Shown: piece by piece, positions 24,938 to 32,767 of the stretch | Layout: each line of letters begins with the position of its first letter | Numbering within the stretch: the stretch's first letter is position 1 | From: Microbacterium sp. CPCC 204701 | Lineage (GTDB): Bacteria; Actinomycetota; Actinomycetes; Actinomycetales; Microbacteriaceae | DNA length: 35,348 nt | Assembly (NCBI RefSeq): GCF_004010105.1 | Contig: NZ_RRYE01000008.1 | Span: 1-35,348 of the forward strand | Reading direction: 5' to 3' | Translations under genes and position numbers: made by a program | Notes under the pieces: generated by a model | What the model saw: only the letters and a program-made list of their open reading frames with translations | Databases searched by the model: none | What the model was told of the DNA's origin: nothing

Positions 24938-25162
24938 GTGCGCGGTCGGGAGGGACTCGTCGCGGTCGCCGAGGTGGTTCCTGCCGAACTTGCATACAAA
25001 CGGCACTGCGTCGAGGAGTACGAGGCATCCGTCGCCGCCTTCTCCCGGCAGGAGCGCCACGTGTCCCTGGTCGCAGGTCCTCCCGGCCGAGGGCTGACAG
25101 GAGGGGATGCCCAGCGCGCCCTCGTCGCCGCGCTCGCCGCGACCCCTACCCTGAACTCGTGA
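24938..25162 (+). CDS. Unrecognised short ORF (74 aa) abutting the permease gene
   Basis: Between the MmcQ-like gene and the permease (24773-25158, 386 bp) there is no well-supported gene. The best candidate is this 74-codon frame from a GTG. It has moderate G/C bias at third positions, a helical segment (ELAYKRHCVEEYEASVAAFSRQE), and a stop overlapping the permease start in the sequence GTGA. No ribosome site precedes it and no family is recognised. It may be a real coupled gene, the 3' remnant of an older gene, or chance. Confidence 0.25.
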   Translation: MRGREGLVAVAEVVPAELAYKRHCVEEYEASVAAFSRQERHVSLVAGPPGRGLTGGDAQRALVAALAATPTLNS

Positions 25163-26241
25163 AGCGCGCCGACCCGACCCCCGCGCCCCCCATGCTGTCG
25201 CCGAGCCTGCGCGTGCTCCTGGGGCTCGCTGCCGGGGTGGTCGTGCTGGCCGGGATCTTCTTCGCCCGCGACATCTTCGGTCCGCTGGCGCTCGCGATCG
25301 TCCTCGTGGTCATCTGCGAGCCGGTGCGCCGGCCGCTCGAGCGGCGCGGGTGGCCGCGCTGGGCGGGCACGACCGCGGTCATCGTCGTCGGCTACCTCGT
25401 GCTGGTCGTCATGGGCGTTCTGCTGTGGGTCGCCGGCACGCAATTCGCGCAGCTCGTCGGGCAGTTCGCCGACGAGCTCCGCGGGAGCGTCGACGATCTG
25501 ATCGCGTGGCTGCAGTCCGTCGGCCTCGACGAGGAGGCGTCGGATGCCGCGGCCGCCGTCCTCGACCCGCAGACGCTCCTCGAACTGGCGTCGAGTCTCG
25601 GCGGCACCGCGATCGGCGTCGCGACGGCGCTCTTCTTCGTGTTCGCGTACATCATCTTCCTGGCCGCCGACGCGGCGCGCTACCGCGATGCCGGACGCGT
25701 GTTCGGCGACGGGCACCGTCCGGTGCTGGCGCGCATTGGTCGCCTGAACAGCGGCATCCGTCGGTACTACATCGTCAACGCCTCGTTCGGTGCCGTCGTG
25801 GCGATCATCGACGGGCTCGCGCTGTGGGCCCTCGGCGTTCCCGCGCCCGTGGTGTGGGCGGTCCTCGCGTTCGTGACGAACTTCGTGCCCAACATCGGGT
25901 TCGTGCTGGGTCTCGTACCGCCGGCGGTGCTCGGCTTCGTCGTCGGCGGCTGGCCGATGCTGCTTGCCGTGATCGCGATCTACTCGGTCGTGAACGTGGT
26001 GCTGCAGGTGCTCGTGCAGCCCAAGTTCGTCAGCGACGCGGTTGATCTCAGCCTCACGCTGAGCTTCTTCGCCGTCATCTTCTGGACCTTCGTCATCGGC
26101 CCGCTGGGCGCCATCCTCTCGATCCCGCTCACCCTGTCGGTGCGCGCCCTGGTGCTCGAGGGCGATCCGCACGCGCTGTGGGTGCGATGGCTGTCGGGTG
26201 ACCGCTCAGCGACCCCGCGCGCGAAGGCGCCCCCCTGGTGA
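25159..26241 (+). CDS. AI-2E family transporter (YdiK/TqsA-like permease)
   Basis: The 360-residue integral membrane protein belongs to the AI-2E/PerM family. Two hydrophobic helices open the protein (about 18-35 and 40-55), another follows at about 73-93, then a soluble helical region (about 94-150), and then several helices that include the family motif FVPNIGFVLGLVPP and the C-terminal IGPLGAILSIPL. Family members export autoinducer-2 or act in sodium/proton exchange, and the substrate here is unknown. TACCCT ends 6 bp before the GTG at 25159, which fits a leaderless start. The potassium-channel gene follows 49 bp later. Confidence 0.88.
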   Translation: MKRADPTPAPPMLSPSLRVLLGLAAGVVVLAGIFFARDIFGPLALAIVLVVICEPVRRPLERRGWPRWAGTTAVIVVGYLVLVVMGVLLWVAGTQFAQLVGQFADELRGSVDDLIAWLQSVGLDEEASDAAAAVLDPQTLLELASSLGGTAIGVATALFFVFAYIIFLAADAARYRDAGRVFGDGHRPVLARIGRLNSGIRRYYIVNASFGAVVAIIDGLALWALGVPAPVVWAVLAFVTNFVPNIGFVLGLVPPAVLGFVVGGWPMLLAVIAIYSVVNVVLQVLVQPKFVSDAVDLSLTLSFFAVIFWTFVIGPLGAILSIPLTLSVRALVLEGDPHALWVRWLSGDRSATPRAKAPPW

Positions 26242-26290
26242 ACCGGCGCGGCTCGACGGTGCGCTCCCTCGGGTGCGGGAGGATGCGCGT

Positions 26291-27106
26291 GTGAACGAGG
26301 CGACGTGGCGCAGGCGCACCGAGATCCCGCTCATGATCGCGAGTCTCGTGTATCTCATCGTGTACTCGTGGCGGGTGATCGCCGATCCCGCCGGCCCTGC
26401 GCATGCCGTCGCATCGATCGTCGTGCTCGTCACGTGGGCCATGTTCATCGTCGACTACTTCGTGCGACTGCTCATGGCCGAGCACAGGATGGTGTGGTTC
26501 CGCACGCACCTGCAGGATCTCGCCTTCGCACTGATGCCGGTGCTCCGCCTCGTGCGCCTCCTCGGCTTCCTGACCATGCTGCCGGGGGTGCGATCCACCG
26601 CAGGCGATCGGCTGCGCGTACGGATCATGGTGTACAGCATCGGCGCGGCGGTGATCCTGATCTACATCGCCTCGCTCGCCGAGCTCGAGGTCGAGCGCCA
26701 TGCGCCCGGCGCCGGCATCACGTCGTTCGGAATCGCGCTGTGGTGGGCGTGCGTGACCGTCACGACGACGGGCTACGGCGACTACGTGCCCGTGACGGAT
26801 GCCGGACGAGCGGTCGCGGCCGCGCTGATGTTCGGCGGCGTCGCACTCGCCGGCATCATCACGGCGTCACTGGCGTCGTGGGTTCTCGAGCGCGCCGCCG
26901 GCGGCAGTGAGGCGCACGAGCCGGCCACCCGGGCGCAGATGCGGACGTTGATGACCAAGATCGACGCGCTCGCCGCGGCACCGGCCTCGCCCGACACCGG
27001 CGGATCCCGTGGAGTGGGCGGCGGCACAGGCGAGCCCCGCCACGAGGCCGACGTCGAGGGATGGGAAGACCTCGGCAACGGCGGCGACGACCGTCCCGGA
27101 GGCTGA
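26291..27106 (+). CDS. Voltage-gated-type potassium channel
   Basis: The 271-residue protein has six predicted membrane helices. The fourth (VLRLVRLLGFL) carries spaced arginines like a voltage sensor. The pore loop between helices five and six holds the selectivity filter TTTGYGDYVPV, diagnostic of K+ channels. A soluble C-terminal tail of about 70 residues is rich in Gly, Asp and Glu. The start is a GTG without a ribosome site; GAGGAT ends 6 bp upstream, so leaderless initiation is likely. A longer frame from 26198 would overlap the permease gene and is not preferred. Confidence 0.88.
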   Translation: MNEATWRRRTEIPLMIASLVYLIVYSWRVIADPAGPAHAVASIVVLVTWAMFIVDYFVRLLMAEHRMVWFRTHLQDLAFALMPVLRLVRLLGFLTMLPGVRSTAGDRLRVRIMVYSIGAAVILIYIASLAELEVERHAPGAGITSFGIALWWACVTVTTTGYGDYVPVTDAGRAVAAALMFGGVALAGIITASLASWVLERAAGGSEAHEPATRAQMRTLMTKIDALAAAPASPDTGGSRGVGGGTGEPRHEADVEGWEDLGNGGDDRPGG

Positions 27107-27113
27107 CCCGGAA

Positions 27114-27141
27114 GGCCGCACGACGTCCCGATGGTGCGGCC
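27114..27141. terminator. Bidirectional hairpin between convergent genes
   Basis: GGCCGCAC (27114-27121) pairs with GTGCGGCC (27134-27141) around a 12-nt loop, between the stop of the potassium-channel gene and the stop of the convergent SHOCT gene. It can serve both directions. Confidence 0.6.
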
Positions 27142-27159
27142 CTCTCGGCGTCGGAGTCG

Positions 27160-27507
27160 TCAGGCGAGCAGCTTGGCCTTCGCGGCGGCGAACTCGTCGT
27201 CGGAGAGTATGCCCTGTGCGTGCAGCTGTCCGAGCTGGCTGAGCTGCGCCATGAGCTCATCGCCCGGGCCTGAGGCGGGCGCCGAGGGCGCCTGCTGAGG
27301 CATCTGCGCCGCGACCGCCTGGGCGGCGGCCGCCTCCATGGCCGCCTGCTGCTGCTGGGCCTCGGCGGCCTGCACCTCCTGCTGCTGGTAGGCCTTCTGC
27401 TGCTGATGACGCGCGACGCCGCCTGAGACGGCGGTCGCCGTCCCGGCGACGACGGCCGTGCGCGCCGCCATTCCGATGAGGCCGGGTCGTCCTAGTCTGC
27501 GGAGCAT
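27160..27507 (-). CDS. SHOCT-domain protein
   Basis: The 115-residue protein starts with a short hydrophobic segment (about 10-30, GLIGMAARTAVVAGTATAV), continues with a long Gln/Ala-rich helix (QQQKAYQQQEVQAAEAQQQQ), and ends with a SHOCT domain (ELMAQLSQLGQLHAQGILSDDEFAAAKAKLL). SHOCT is a short C-terminal oligomerisation motif found in many membrane-linked bacterial proteins. AAGGAGG precedes the ATG at 27507. It is the last gene of a three-gene minus-strand cluster. The function is unknown. Confidence 0.8.
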   Translation of the reverse strand: MLRRLGRPGLIGMAARTAVVAGTATAVSGGVARHQQQKAYQQQEVQAAEAQQQQAAMEAAAAQAVAAQMPQQAPSAPASGPGDELMAQLSQLGQLHAQGILSDDEFAAAKAKLLA

Positions 27508-27518
27508 GTCTGCCTCCT

Positions 27519-27938
27519 TCAGCCGGCGTTCTCTGTGAGAAACGCGTTCACGATCGGTGCGGGGATGCCGTGGCGGGCGATGACCGTCCCGCCGGCGTCG
27601 TAGAGCGCGGCCGCGAACGACTTCGCCCACAGCAGCTCGACCACGAGGATCGCCGCGGACGAACCCGGCTCGAGGCCTTCCGCGAGGACCTCGATGTCTT
27701 CCTCGCCGGCGAGGCCGGCGAGGTCGAGTGCCGGAGCGCCGCCGTCGTCGATCGTGTCGGAGAGCTCGAGAATCTCGAGCTCTCCCTCGGGCGAACGCCG
27801 CGCGAAAACCAGGTCCAGCAGGTTCACCGTGCCCGACGCCACGAGGTCGTCCACCGCCGCGAGCACATCGGGTCCGGGCCGGTCGCCGTCGAAGCCGATC
27901 GCATAGAACTCGATCGGACCGTAGTCGAAGGTCGTCAT
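27519..27938 (-). CDS. DUF6325-family protein
   Basis: The 139-residue acidic protein begins MTTFDYGPIEFYAIGF and matches my recollection of the DUF6325 family. It has a duplicated ferredoxin-like pattern: GTVNLLDLVFARRSPEGEL in the first half and SSAAILVVELLWAKSFAAAL in the second. A GAGAGGAGAAG ribosome site precedes the ATG. It lies between two SHOCT genes, with gaps of 11 and 22 bp, which suggests one operon. Members often neighbour SHOCT proteins in actinobacteria, perhaps as a membrane-stress module; that is inference. Confidence 0.75.
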   Translation of the reverse strand: MTTFDYGPIEFYAIGFDGDRPGPDVLAAVDDLVASGTVNLLDLVFARRSPEGELEILELSDTIDDGGAPALDLAGLAGEEDIEVLAEGLEPGSSAAILVVELLWAKSFAAALYDAGGTVIARHGIPAPIVNAFLTENAG

Positions 27939-27960
27939 GTCTTCTCCTCTCGGGCGCCGG

Positions 27961-28344
27961 CTAGGCCGACAGCGCCTTGGCCTTGAGTGCGTCGAATTCG
28001 GCCTGCGTGACCGTGCCGGCGTCCAGGAGCGACTTGGCCCGCGCGATATCGTCGGCGGGACTCGGCGCGGAGCCGGCCGCCTGTCGGATGTACTCGGCTT
28101 GGGCCGACTGGATCGCCTGTGCCTGGGCGAGCGATCGCCGCTGCATGCCGGAGCCTCGGGCGATGAGGTAGATGAGCGCGGTCAGGAACGGTACGAAAAT
28201 CAGGAACAGGATCCAGACGGCCTTGAGCCAGCCGTTCAGCGCGCGGTCGCGGAAGATGTCGGCGATGATCGAGAACACGACCATCAGGTACGCGACGAAG
28301 ACGAAAACCCAGAAGATCCAGAGGAGGAAATCCCAAAAGCCCAT
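27961..28344 (-). CDS. Membrane protein with phospholipase-D-nuclease-N-like and SHOCT domains
   Basis: The 127-residue protein has two membrane helices (about 4-27 and 40-62) with the pattern LKAVWILFLIFVPFLTALIYLIARG, typical of the PLDNc-like membrane segment. A charged linker follows, and then a C-terminal SHOCT domain (DIARAKSLLDAGTVTQAEFDALKAKAL). It is the first gene of the minus-strand SHOCT-DUF6325-SHOCT cluster. The ATG at 28344 lacks a strong ribosome site, and a TTG at 28359 is an alternative start. Confidence 0.8.
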   Translation of the reverse strand: MGFWDFLLWIFWVFVFVAYLMVVFSIIADIFRDRALNGWLKAVWILFLIFVPFLTALIYLIARGSGMQRRSLAQAQAIQSAQAEYIRQAAGSAPSPADDIARAKSLLDAGTVTQAEFDALKAKALSA

Positions 28345-28394
28345 GGTGCGTGGCGCCAATCGTTGGGACGGGCCCAGCGCCCGCCGCTGGTATG

Positions 28395-28400
28395 AACCTA
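28395..28400 (-). promoter_or_regulatory. Candidate -10 box of the SHOCT-DUF6325 cluster
   Basis: TAGGTT on the minus strand would place the start point about 45 nt upstream of the ATG at 28344. No -35 match was seen. Confidence 0.35.
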
Positions 28401-28511
28401 GCCCTCACCTCGGCGCGGGGCATCCCCCGATCCGCGTGAAATGGGGTGAAGAATGCCGACGGGCGTCCCACCTCGGCGTGGCGTGGTGCCGGATGCCGCG
28501 ATCATGAGGGA

Positions 28512-28700
28512 ATGGCGCCCACCGATGCCCCCCCGCGTTCGGGCCGCCTCGCCGGCGTGCTGGCCGGTTCGGCCACCCTTTCGCTGATCCGCGACAAATC
28601 AGAAGGTTTGACTGCGGACCGCCCGGAGCCGGCGCGACCGGCAGCCACGGACCGCGAGGACGGCTGGGTCGACCTTCCGAGAGCGACCGATCTCAGTTGA
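28512..28700 (+). CDS. Possible small protein (62 aa)
   Basis: The 348-bp stretch between the SHOCT cluster and the cardiolipin synthase gene holds this plus-strand frame. The ATG follows GATCAT by 6 bp, the leaderless pattern seen elsewhere in the window. Codons at both ends show strong third-position G/C bias, with a poorer patch in the middle (RDKSEGLTADRP). The product is Pro/Arg/Asp-rich (ATDREDGWVDLPRATDLS at the end) with no recognised family. Its last 8 bp overlap the convergent cardiolipin synthase gene. Confidence 0.35.
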   Translation: MAPTDAPPRSGRLAGVLAGSATLSLIRDKSEGLTADRPEPARPAATDREDGWVDLPRATDLS

Positions 28701-30168
28701 GCGCCGAGGTGAGCCGCATCACGCCGTCGAGGAACGTGGCCTTCTTGGGCTCGCGGCGCCATTCCTCCAGGGTGAGCTCGCGGCCCGCATCGCGGTAGCC
28801 CTGCTCGACCTCGCGCATCGCGGAGACGAAGGACTCCCCGCGTACCAGCAGCGAGACCTCGCTGTTGAGGCTGAACGAGCGGATGTCCATGTTGCTCGAT
28901 CCGATCACGGCGATGTCGTCGTCGATCGAGAAGTGCTTCGAATGCAGGATGAACGGCGCCGGGTAGAGGAAGATGCGCACTCCGGCCTCGAGCAGCACGC
29001 CGTAGTACGACCGCTGCGCGTGCCACACCATGAACTGGTCGCCGATCTCGGACACGAACAGCTGCACCTCGACGCCGCGCTGGCACGCGCTCGTGATGGC
29101 ATACACCATCGCCTCGTCGGGCACGAAGTACGGGCTCGTCAGGATGACCTTCTCGGTCGCACCGTAGATGAGCGAGAGGAACAGCCGTAGGTTGTTCTCG
29201 GTCTCGTAGCCCGGGCCGCTCGGCACCACCTGGGACATCAGGGCATCCGCTGCGGTCGACTGCGCGATCTCGGTCGCGGGCAGGTGCTCGGTCGGCGACA
29301 GGTCTTCGCCGGTCTCGATGAGCCAGTCCGACAGGAAGACGGTGTTGACCTCGGCGACGACCGGGCCGGTCAGCCGCGTCATGAGCTCCTGCCACTTGAG
29401 ACCGCGCTTGATTGTCTTCGGGGAGTCGTAGCTGCGGTCGATGAGGTTCTGCGAGCCCATGAACCCGACGCGGCCGTCGGCCACGACGATCTTGCGGTGG
29501 TTGCGCAGGTCGGGGCGCTGGTACTTGCCCTGGAACGGCATGACCGGGAGCATCCACGCCCACGTCACGCCGATGCGGTCGAGCTCGGCCAGGGTCTGCG
29601 TGGCGTTGGGGAGGCGTTTCGTCGAGAAGTGGTCGGCGAGCAGGCGCACGGTGACGCCCCGGGCGACGGCCCGCTCCATCGCGGCGAAGAAGCCGCGGGT
29701 CGTGTCATCCCACGCGACGATGAAGAACTCCACGTGCACGAAACGCTGCGCGGTCTCGATCTCGGCCGCCATCGCGTCGATCGACGCCTGGTAGTCGTCG
29801 TACAGCTCCGCCTCGTTGCCCCACGATGCCGGCAGCGCGGTGAGCGTCTCGTTCTGCTGCACCACCCGCTCGAACCACCGCGGCCAGTCCGCGTCGCTCT
29901 TCCCGAGCTGCTTGTCGGCGACGTTGCGGCGGATCATCGCGTCGATCCGGGCCTGTTCGCCCCGTCGCCGCGGCGGCAGGCGGAAGTTCCCGATGACGAG
30001 GTAGAGGATGATGCCGATCCCCGGGAGGATCGCGATCAGCAGCAGCCACGCCATCGCCGCCGTCGGCTTGCGGCCGCGAGGGAGGTAGATGAGCGCCACG
30101 ACGACGATGACGAGGTGCACGAGCACGGCGACGCCCCAGGACAGGTTGGCGCTGAGAAGCAGGTCCAC
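28693..30168 (-). CDS. cls: Cardiolipin synthase (phospholipase D family)
   Basis: The 491-residue membrane enzyme joins two phosphatidylglycerol molecules (or CDP-diacylglycerol and PG) to make cardiolipin. Two N-terminal helices anchor it (about 8-30 and 37-58, with the PLDNc motif LPGIGIILYLVIG). Two HKD catalytic motifs follow: HRKIVVAD followed by GRVGFMGSQN, and HSKHFSID followed by IAVIGSSNMD. Length is normal for the family. The GTG at 30168 is preferred because CAGACT ends 6 bp upstream, which suggests a leaderless transcript; a GTG at 30201 would add 11 residues. The gene is 61 bp downstream of the formylglycine-enzyme homologue on the same strand. Confidence 0.93.
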   Translation of the reverse strand: MDLLLSANLSWGVAVLVHLVIVVVALIYLPRGRKPTAAMAWLLLIAILPGIGIILYLVIGNFRLPPRRRGEQARIDAMIRRNVADKQLGKSDADWPRWFERVVQQNETLTALPASWGNEAELYDDYQASIDAMAAEIETAQRFVHVEFFIVAWDDTTRGFFAAMERAVARGVTVRLLADHFSTKRLPNATQTLAELDRIGVTWAWMLPVMPFQGKYQRPDLRNHRKIVVADGRVGFMGSQNLIDRSYDSPKTIKRGLKWQELMTRLTGPVVAEVNTVFLSDWLIETGEDLSPTEHLPATEIAQSTAADALMSQVVPSGPGYETENNLRLFLSLIYGATEKVILTSPYFVPDEAMVYAITSACQRGVEVQLFVSEIGDQFMVWHAQRSYYGVLLEAGVRIFLYPAPFILHSKHFSIDDDIAVIGSSNMDIRSFSLNSEVSLLVRGESFVSAMREVEQGYRDAGRELTLEEWRREPKKATFLDGVMRLTSALN

Positions 30169-30229
30169 GGGGTCAGTCTGCCGCGCCCCCGACTCCCGCA
30201 CATAGCGCAGTGCGCGTGAAACCGGGGGG

Positions 30230-31156
30230 TCAGACGTCGCGCACGCAGCGGAAACCGATATGCGACATCCCGGTGTCTTCGGCCTGCGGCGAGCGCGCGG
30301 CCGGACGGAACCGCAGGCAGTAGTCCGGCGAGCACAGGTGCGACCCGCCCTTCAGCACGCGGCGCGGGATGGCGGGGAATCCCTCCTGGGCGCTCGCGGC
30401 GGCGAGAAGGTTCTCGCGCTTGCCCGCATCGACCGGCTTGTCGGAGAGGCGCAGGTGTCGCGGGGTGTAATAGTCGGTGGTCCACTCCCACACGTTGCCG
30501 GTCATGTCGTACAGCCCGAAGCCGTTGGCGGCGTACGAGGCCACCGGCGCGGCATCTCCGACCCCCTGGTTGTCGTAGGGAAAGCGCCCGAGCCACGAGT
30601 TCGCCTGCGGGACGCCGTCGGGGTAGGGCTCGTCGCCCCAGGCGAACGGCTTGCCGTCGAGACCGCCGCGCGCCGCGTACTCGTGCTCGGCCTCGGTCGG
30701 AAGACGCAGGCCTGCCCAGTCGGCGTAGGCGACGGCATCCTCGAACGCGATGTGGACGACCGGATGCCGCATCCGCTCGTCGATCGACGAGTCGGGGCCG
30801 AACGGCCGGCGCCAGTACGCGCCCGGCTGCCAGCGCCACCAGTTGCGCCAGTCCTGCAGATCGGTCGGGCCGGCGGTCGGAGTGAAGACCATCGCCCCCG
30901 GCACCAGATCGGCGGGATCGGCACCGGGGAACGCGGCCGGATCGAGCGCGCGCTCGGCGACCGTCACGTACCGGGTGTCGTCGACGAACGCGGCGTACTG
31001 CTCGTTCGTGACCTCGCAGCGGTCGATCCAGAACGCACCCACTTCGCGCTCGTGCACGGGGCGCTCGTCGGGGTAGAAGTCCTCGGACCCCATGCGGAAC
31101 ACTCCGCCCGGAAGCAACACCATGTCGTGCTCGGGTCGGCGTGCAGCGGAGGTCAC
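30230..31156 (-). CDS. Formylglycine-generating enzyme (SUMF1/FGE) family protein
   Basis: The 308-residue protein has the FGE-sulfatase fold: MVLLPGGVFRMGS at the N-terminus, NEQYAAFV, LPTEAEHEYAARGG at about 175, GNVWEWTTDYY at about 222, and the C-terminal VLKGGSHLC...GFRC. Both copper-binding active-site cysteines are present in LCSPDYC (about 275 and 280), at the same spacing as in human and Streptomyces FGE. It therefore looks like a true oxidase that converts a sulfatase cysteine into formylglycine, not a degenerate FGE-like protein. No sulfatase lies in the window. TACGGT ends 7 bp before the GTG at 31156, which favours this start over the GTG at 31165. Confidence 0.88.
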   Translation of the reverse strand: MTSAARRPEHDMVLLPGGVFRMGSEDFYPDERPVHEREVGAFWIDRCEVTNEQYAAFVDDTRYVTVAERALDPAAFPGADPADLVPGAMVFTPTAGPTDLQDWRNWWRWQPGAYWRRPFGPDSSIDERMRHPVVHIAFEDAVAYADWAGLRLPTEAEHEYAARGGLDGKPFAWGDEPYPDGVPQANSWLGRFPYDNQGVGDAAPVASYAANGFGLYDMTGNVWEWTTDYYTPRHLRLSDKPVDAGKRENLLAAASAQEGFPAIPRRVLKGGSHLCSPDYCLRFRPAARSPQAEDTGMSHIGFRCVRDV

Positions 31157-31184
31157 ACGTTCCACCGTAGTCGGGCGCTGCAGG

Positions 31185-31856
31185 TCAGAAGGCGCCGATC
31201 CCCCTGCCGATGAGGTTCACGCCGATGACGAGCAGCAGCACGGCCATGATGACGGCGTTCTCCTTCGCGAGCCAGCCTCGCAGCGAGGCGAGCGGCGCTT
31301 TCAGCCTCTCGGCGGCGACGAGGTAGCCGACGACCGGAATGAGGATCGTGGACGCCGCAATCAGCGTGAACACCGCGATCGCGAGCACGACCGAGCCGGT
31401 GTCGAGCCCGGCCGATCCGATGTCGGTGCCGGCGGCGGCCGCGAGCAGCAGGTTCTTGGGATTGACCGCCGACAGAAGGAGTCCGAGGCCGAGCGCCTTG
31501 GCGAAGGTGACCTGGTCGATCGCCTGCATCCACTTCGGCAGCGCCGGCTCTTCGCCCGCCTTCGGCCGGCCGCGCCACTGCCGCAGCGCGAGCAGCAGGA
31601 GCAGCAGGCCGAGCGCGAGCCGGATGACGCCCTTGACCGGGTTCGAGTCATCCGCGTCGCCGCCCGGCAGCACCGACGACAGCAGCGTGAACACCGTGAC
31701 GGCGACCACGATGCCGACGATCCAGCCCAGCAGGAAGCCGACGCTCGTGACGCGCGCCTTCGGCGAGAGCAGCATCAGGATCGCGGCGATGATCGGGATC
31801 GGGCTGATCGCCACGCCGAGGGCGAGGGGAAGGATGTCTCCAATGACGGTGCCCAT
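31185..31856 (-). CDS. GAP-family (Sap/SfLAP) membrane transporter
   Basis: The 223-residue protein has six predicted helices with a charged middle loop (WRGRPKAGEEPALPKW). It shows the family motifs LPLALGVAISPIPIIAAILML near the start and NPKNLLLAAAAG after the loop. The family includes mycobacterial Sap/GAP proteins linked to sulfolipid or glycopeptidolipid surface transport. The fold resembles LysE-type exporters, and the cargo here is unknown. GGGAGG precedes the ATG. The formylglycine enzyme gene starts 28 bp downstream on the same strand. Confidence 0.87.
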   Translation of the reverse strand: MGTVIGDILPLALGVAISPIPIIAAILMLLSPKARVTSVGFLLGWIVGIVVAVTVFTLLSSVLPGGDADDSNPVKGVIRLALGLLLLLLALRQWRGRPKAGEEPALPKWMQAIDQVTFAKALGLGLLLSAVNPKNLLLAAAAGTDIGSAGLDTGSVVLAIAVFTLIAASTILIPVVGYLVAAERLKAPLASLRGWLAKENAVIMAVLLLVIGVNLIGRGIGAF

Positions 31857-31919
31857 GCGAGGCCTCCCTGACGGCGGTGCGGTGGTGGCTGTTCGGCCCC
31901 ACCGTAGCGCCGATCGGCA

Positions 31920-32756
31920 TCACCCGCCGTTGATGCGGTCTCGCCACTCCAGCAAGGGCTTCAGCGGCGCGAGGTCGTAGTCCGGGCCGTCGATCGCCGG
32001 CACGATCAGCCGGAAGCCGAGCTCGTAGAGGCGGTCGGGCGCGCCTGCCTCGAGGAGCGGACCGAACCCGCGCACGGTGAAACCGGTCGACAGCTCGATG
32101 TCGGCAGGGTCGCGGCCCTCGCGGTCGCACCACTCGTGCAGGACGCCGATCTTGCCGGGCAGGTCGTCGAGCGGTGTGAAGGTGTGCCAGATGTCGGCGT
32201 GCTGCGCCACCAGCTGCAGCGTCTTGCGCTCGCCCTGCCCGCCGATGAGCACCGGGATGCGGCGGGTAGGCGCCGGGTTCAGGCGGTCCCAGCGCGCACG
32301 GATCCGGGGCAGGTCTGCGGCGAGCGTGTCGAGCCGCGAGCCCACCGTGCCGAACCCGAAGCCGTACTCGTCGAAGTCGCGCTGCGCCCAGCCCGAGCCA
32401 GTGCCGAAGATGAACCGGCCGGAGCCGGTCGCACCGGCGCTGATGTGGTCGATCGTGCGAGCCATGTCGGCCTGCAGGTCGGCGTTGCGATAGGGGCTGC
32501 AGTTGACGAGCGGTCCGAACTCCACCCGCTCGGTCTGCTCGGCCATCGCAGCGAGCACGGTCCACGCCTCGTGGTGCTCGGCCTCGAGGGGTTCGGTGAT
32601 CGGGAAGAAGTGATCCCAGTTGAAGATCGCGTCGACGCCGAGGTCCTCCGCGCGCAGCACCGCGTCGCGGAAGGCCGGATAGGGTGCGTGCTGCGGCGCG
32701 AGCTGCACGCCGATCCGCAGGTGACGGTGGTCGGCCGGATGCCTCGACGCGGTCAT
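31920..32756 (-). CDS. LLM-class F420-dependent-type oxidoreductase
   Basis: The 278-residue protein is a luciferase-like TIM-barrel oxidoreductase. Family features are LRIGVQLAPQHAPYPAFRD, FNWDHFFP at about 46-53, VEFGPLVNCSPYRNADLQADMARTID, and the RFIFGTGSGW loop before the cofactor site. This subgroup in actinobacteria normally uses coenzyme F420. The substrate cannot be told. The ATG at 32756 lies 11 bp after the stop of the upstream minus-strand gene, so the two probably form one transcript. The long open frame that continues upstream to 34700 is a shadow of other genes. Confidence 0.87.
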   Translation of the reverse strand: MTASRHPADHRHLRIGVQLAPQHAPYPAFRDAVLRAEDLGVDAIFNWDHFFPITEPLEAEHHEAWTVLAAMAEQTERVEFGPLVNCSPYRNADLQADMARTIDHISAGATGSGRFIFGTGSGWAQRDFDEYGFGFGTVGSRLDTLAADLPRIRARWDRLNPAPTRRIPVLIGGQGERKTLQLVAQHADIWHTFTPLDDLPGKIGVLHEWCDREGRDPADIELSTGFTVRGFGPLLEAGAPDRLYELGFRLIVPAIDGPDYDLAPLKPLLEWRDRINGG

Positions 32757-32767
32757 GCGGTGCTGCC

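Noticed and set aside
28434-28450. GTGAA-type direct repeat ending in GGGTGAA near 28444
   Set aside because: The first half is CGTGAA, the period is 10 bp, and no -10 lies 34-35 bp downstream, so it does not match the four-site pattern.
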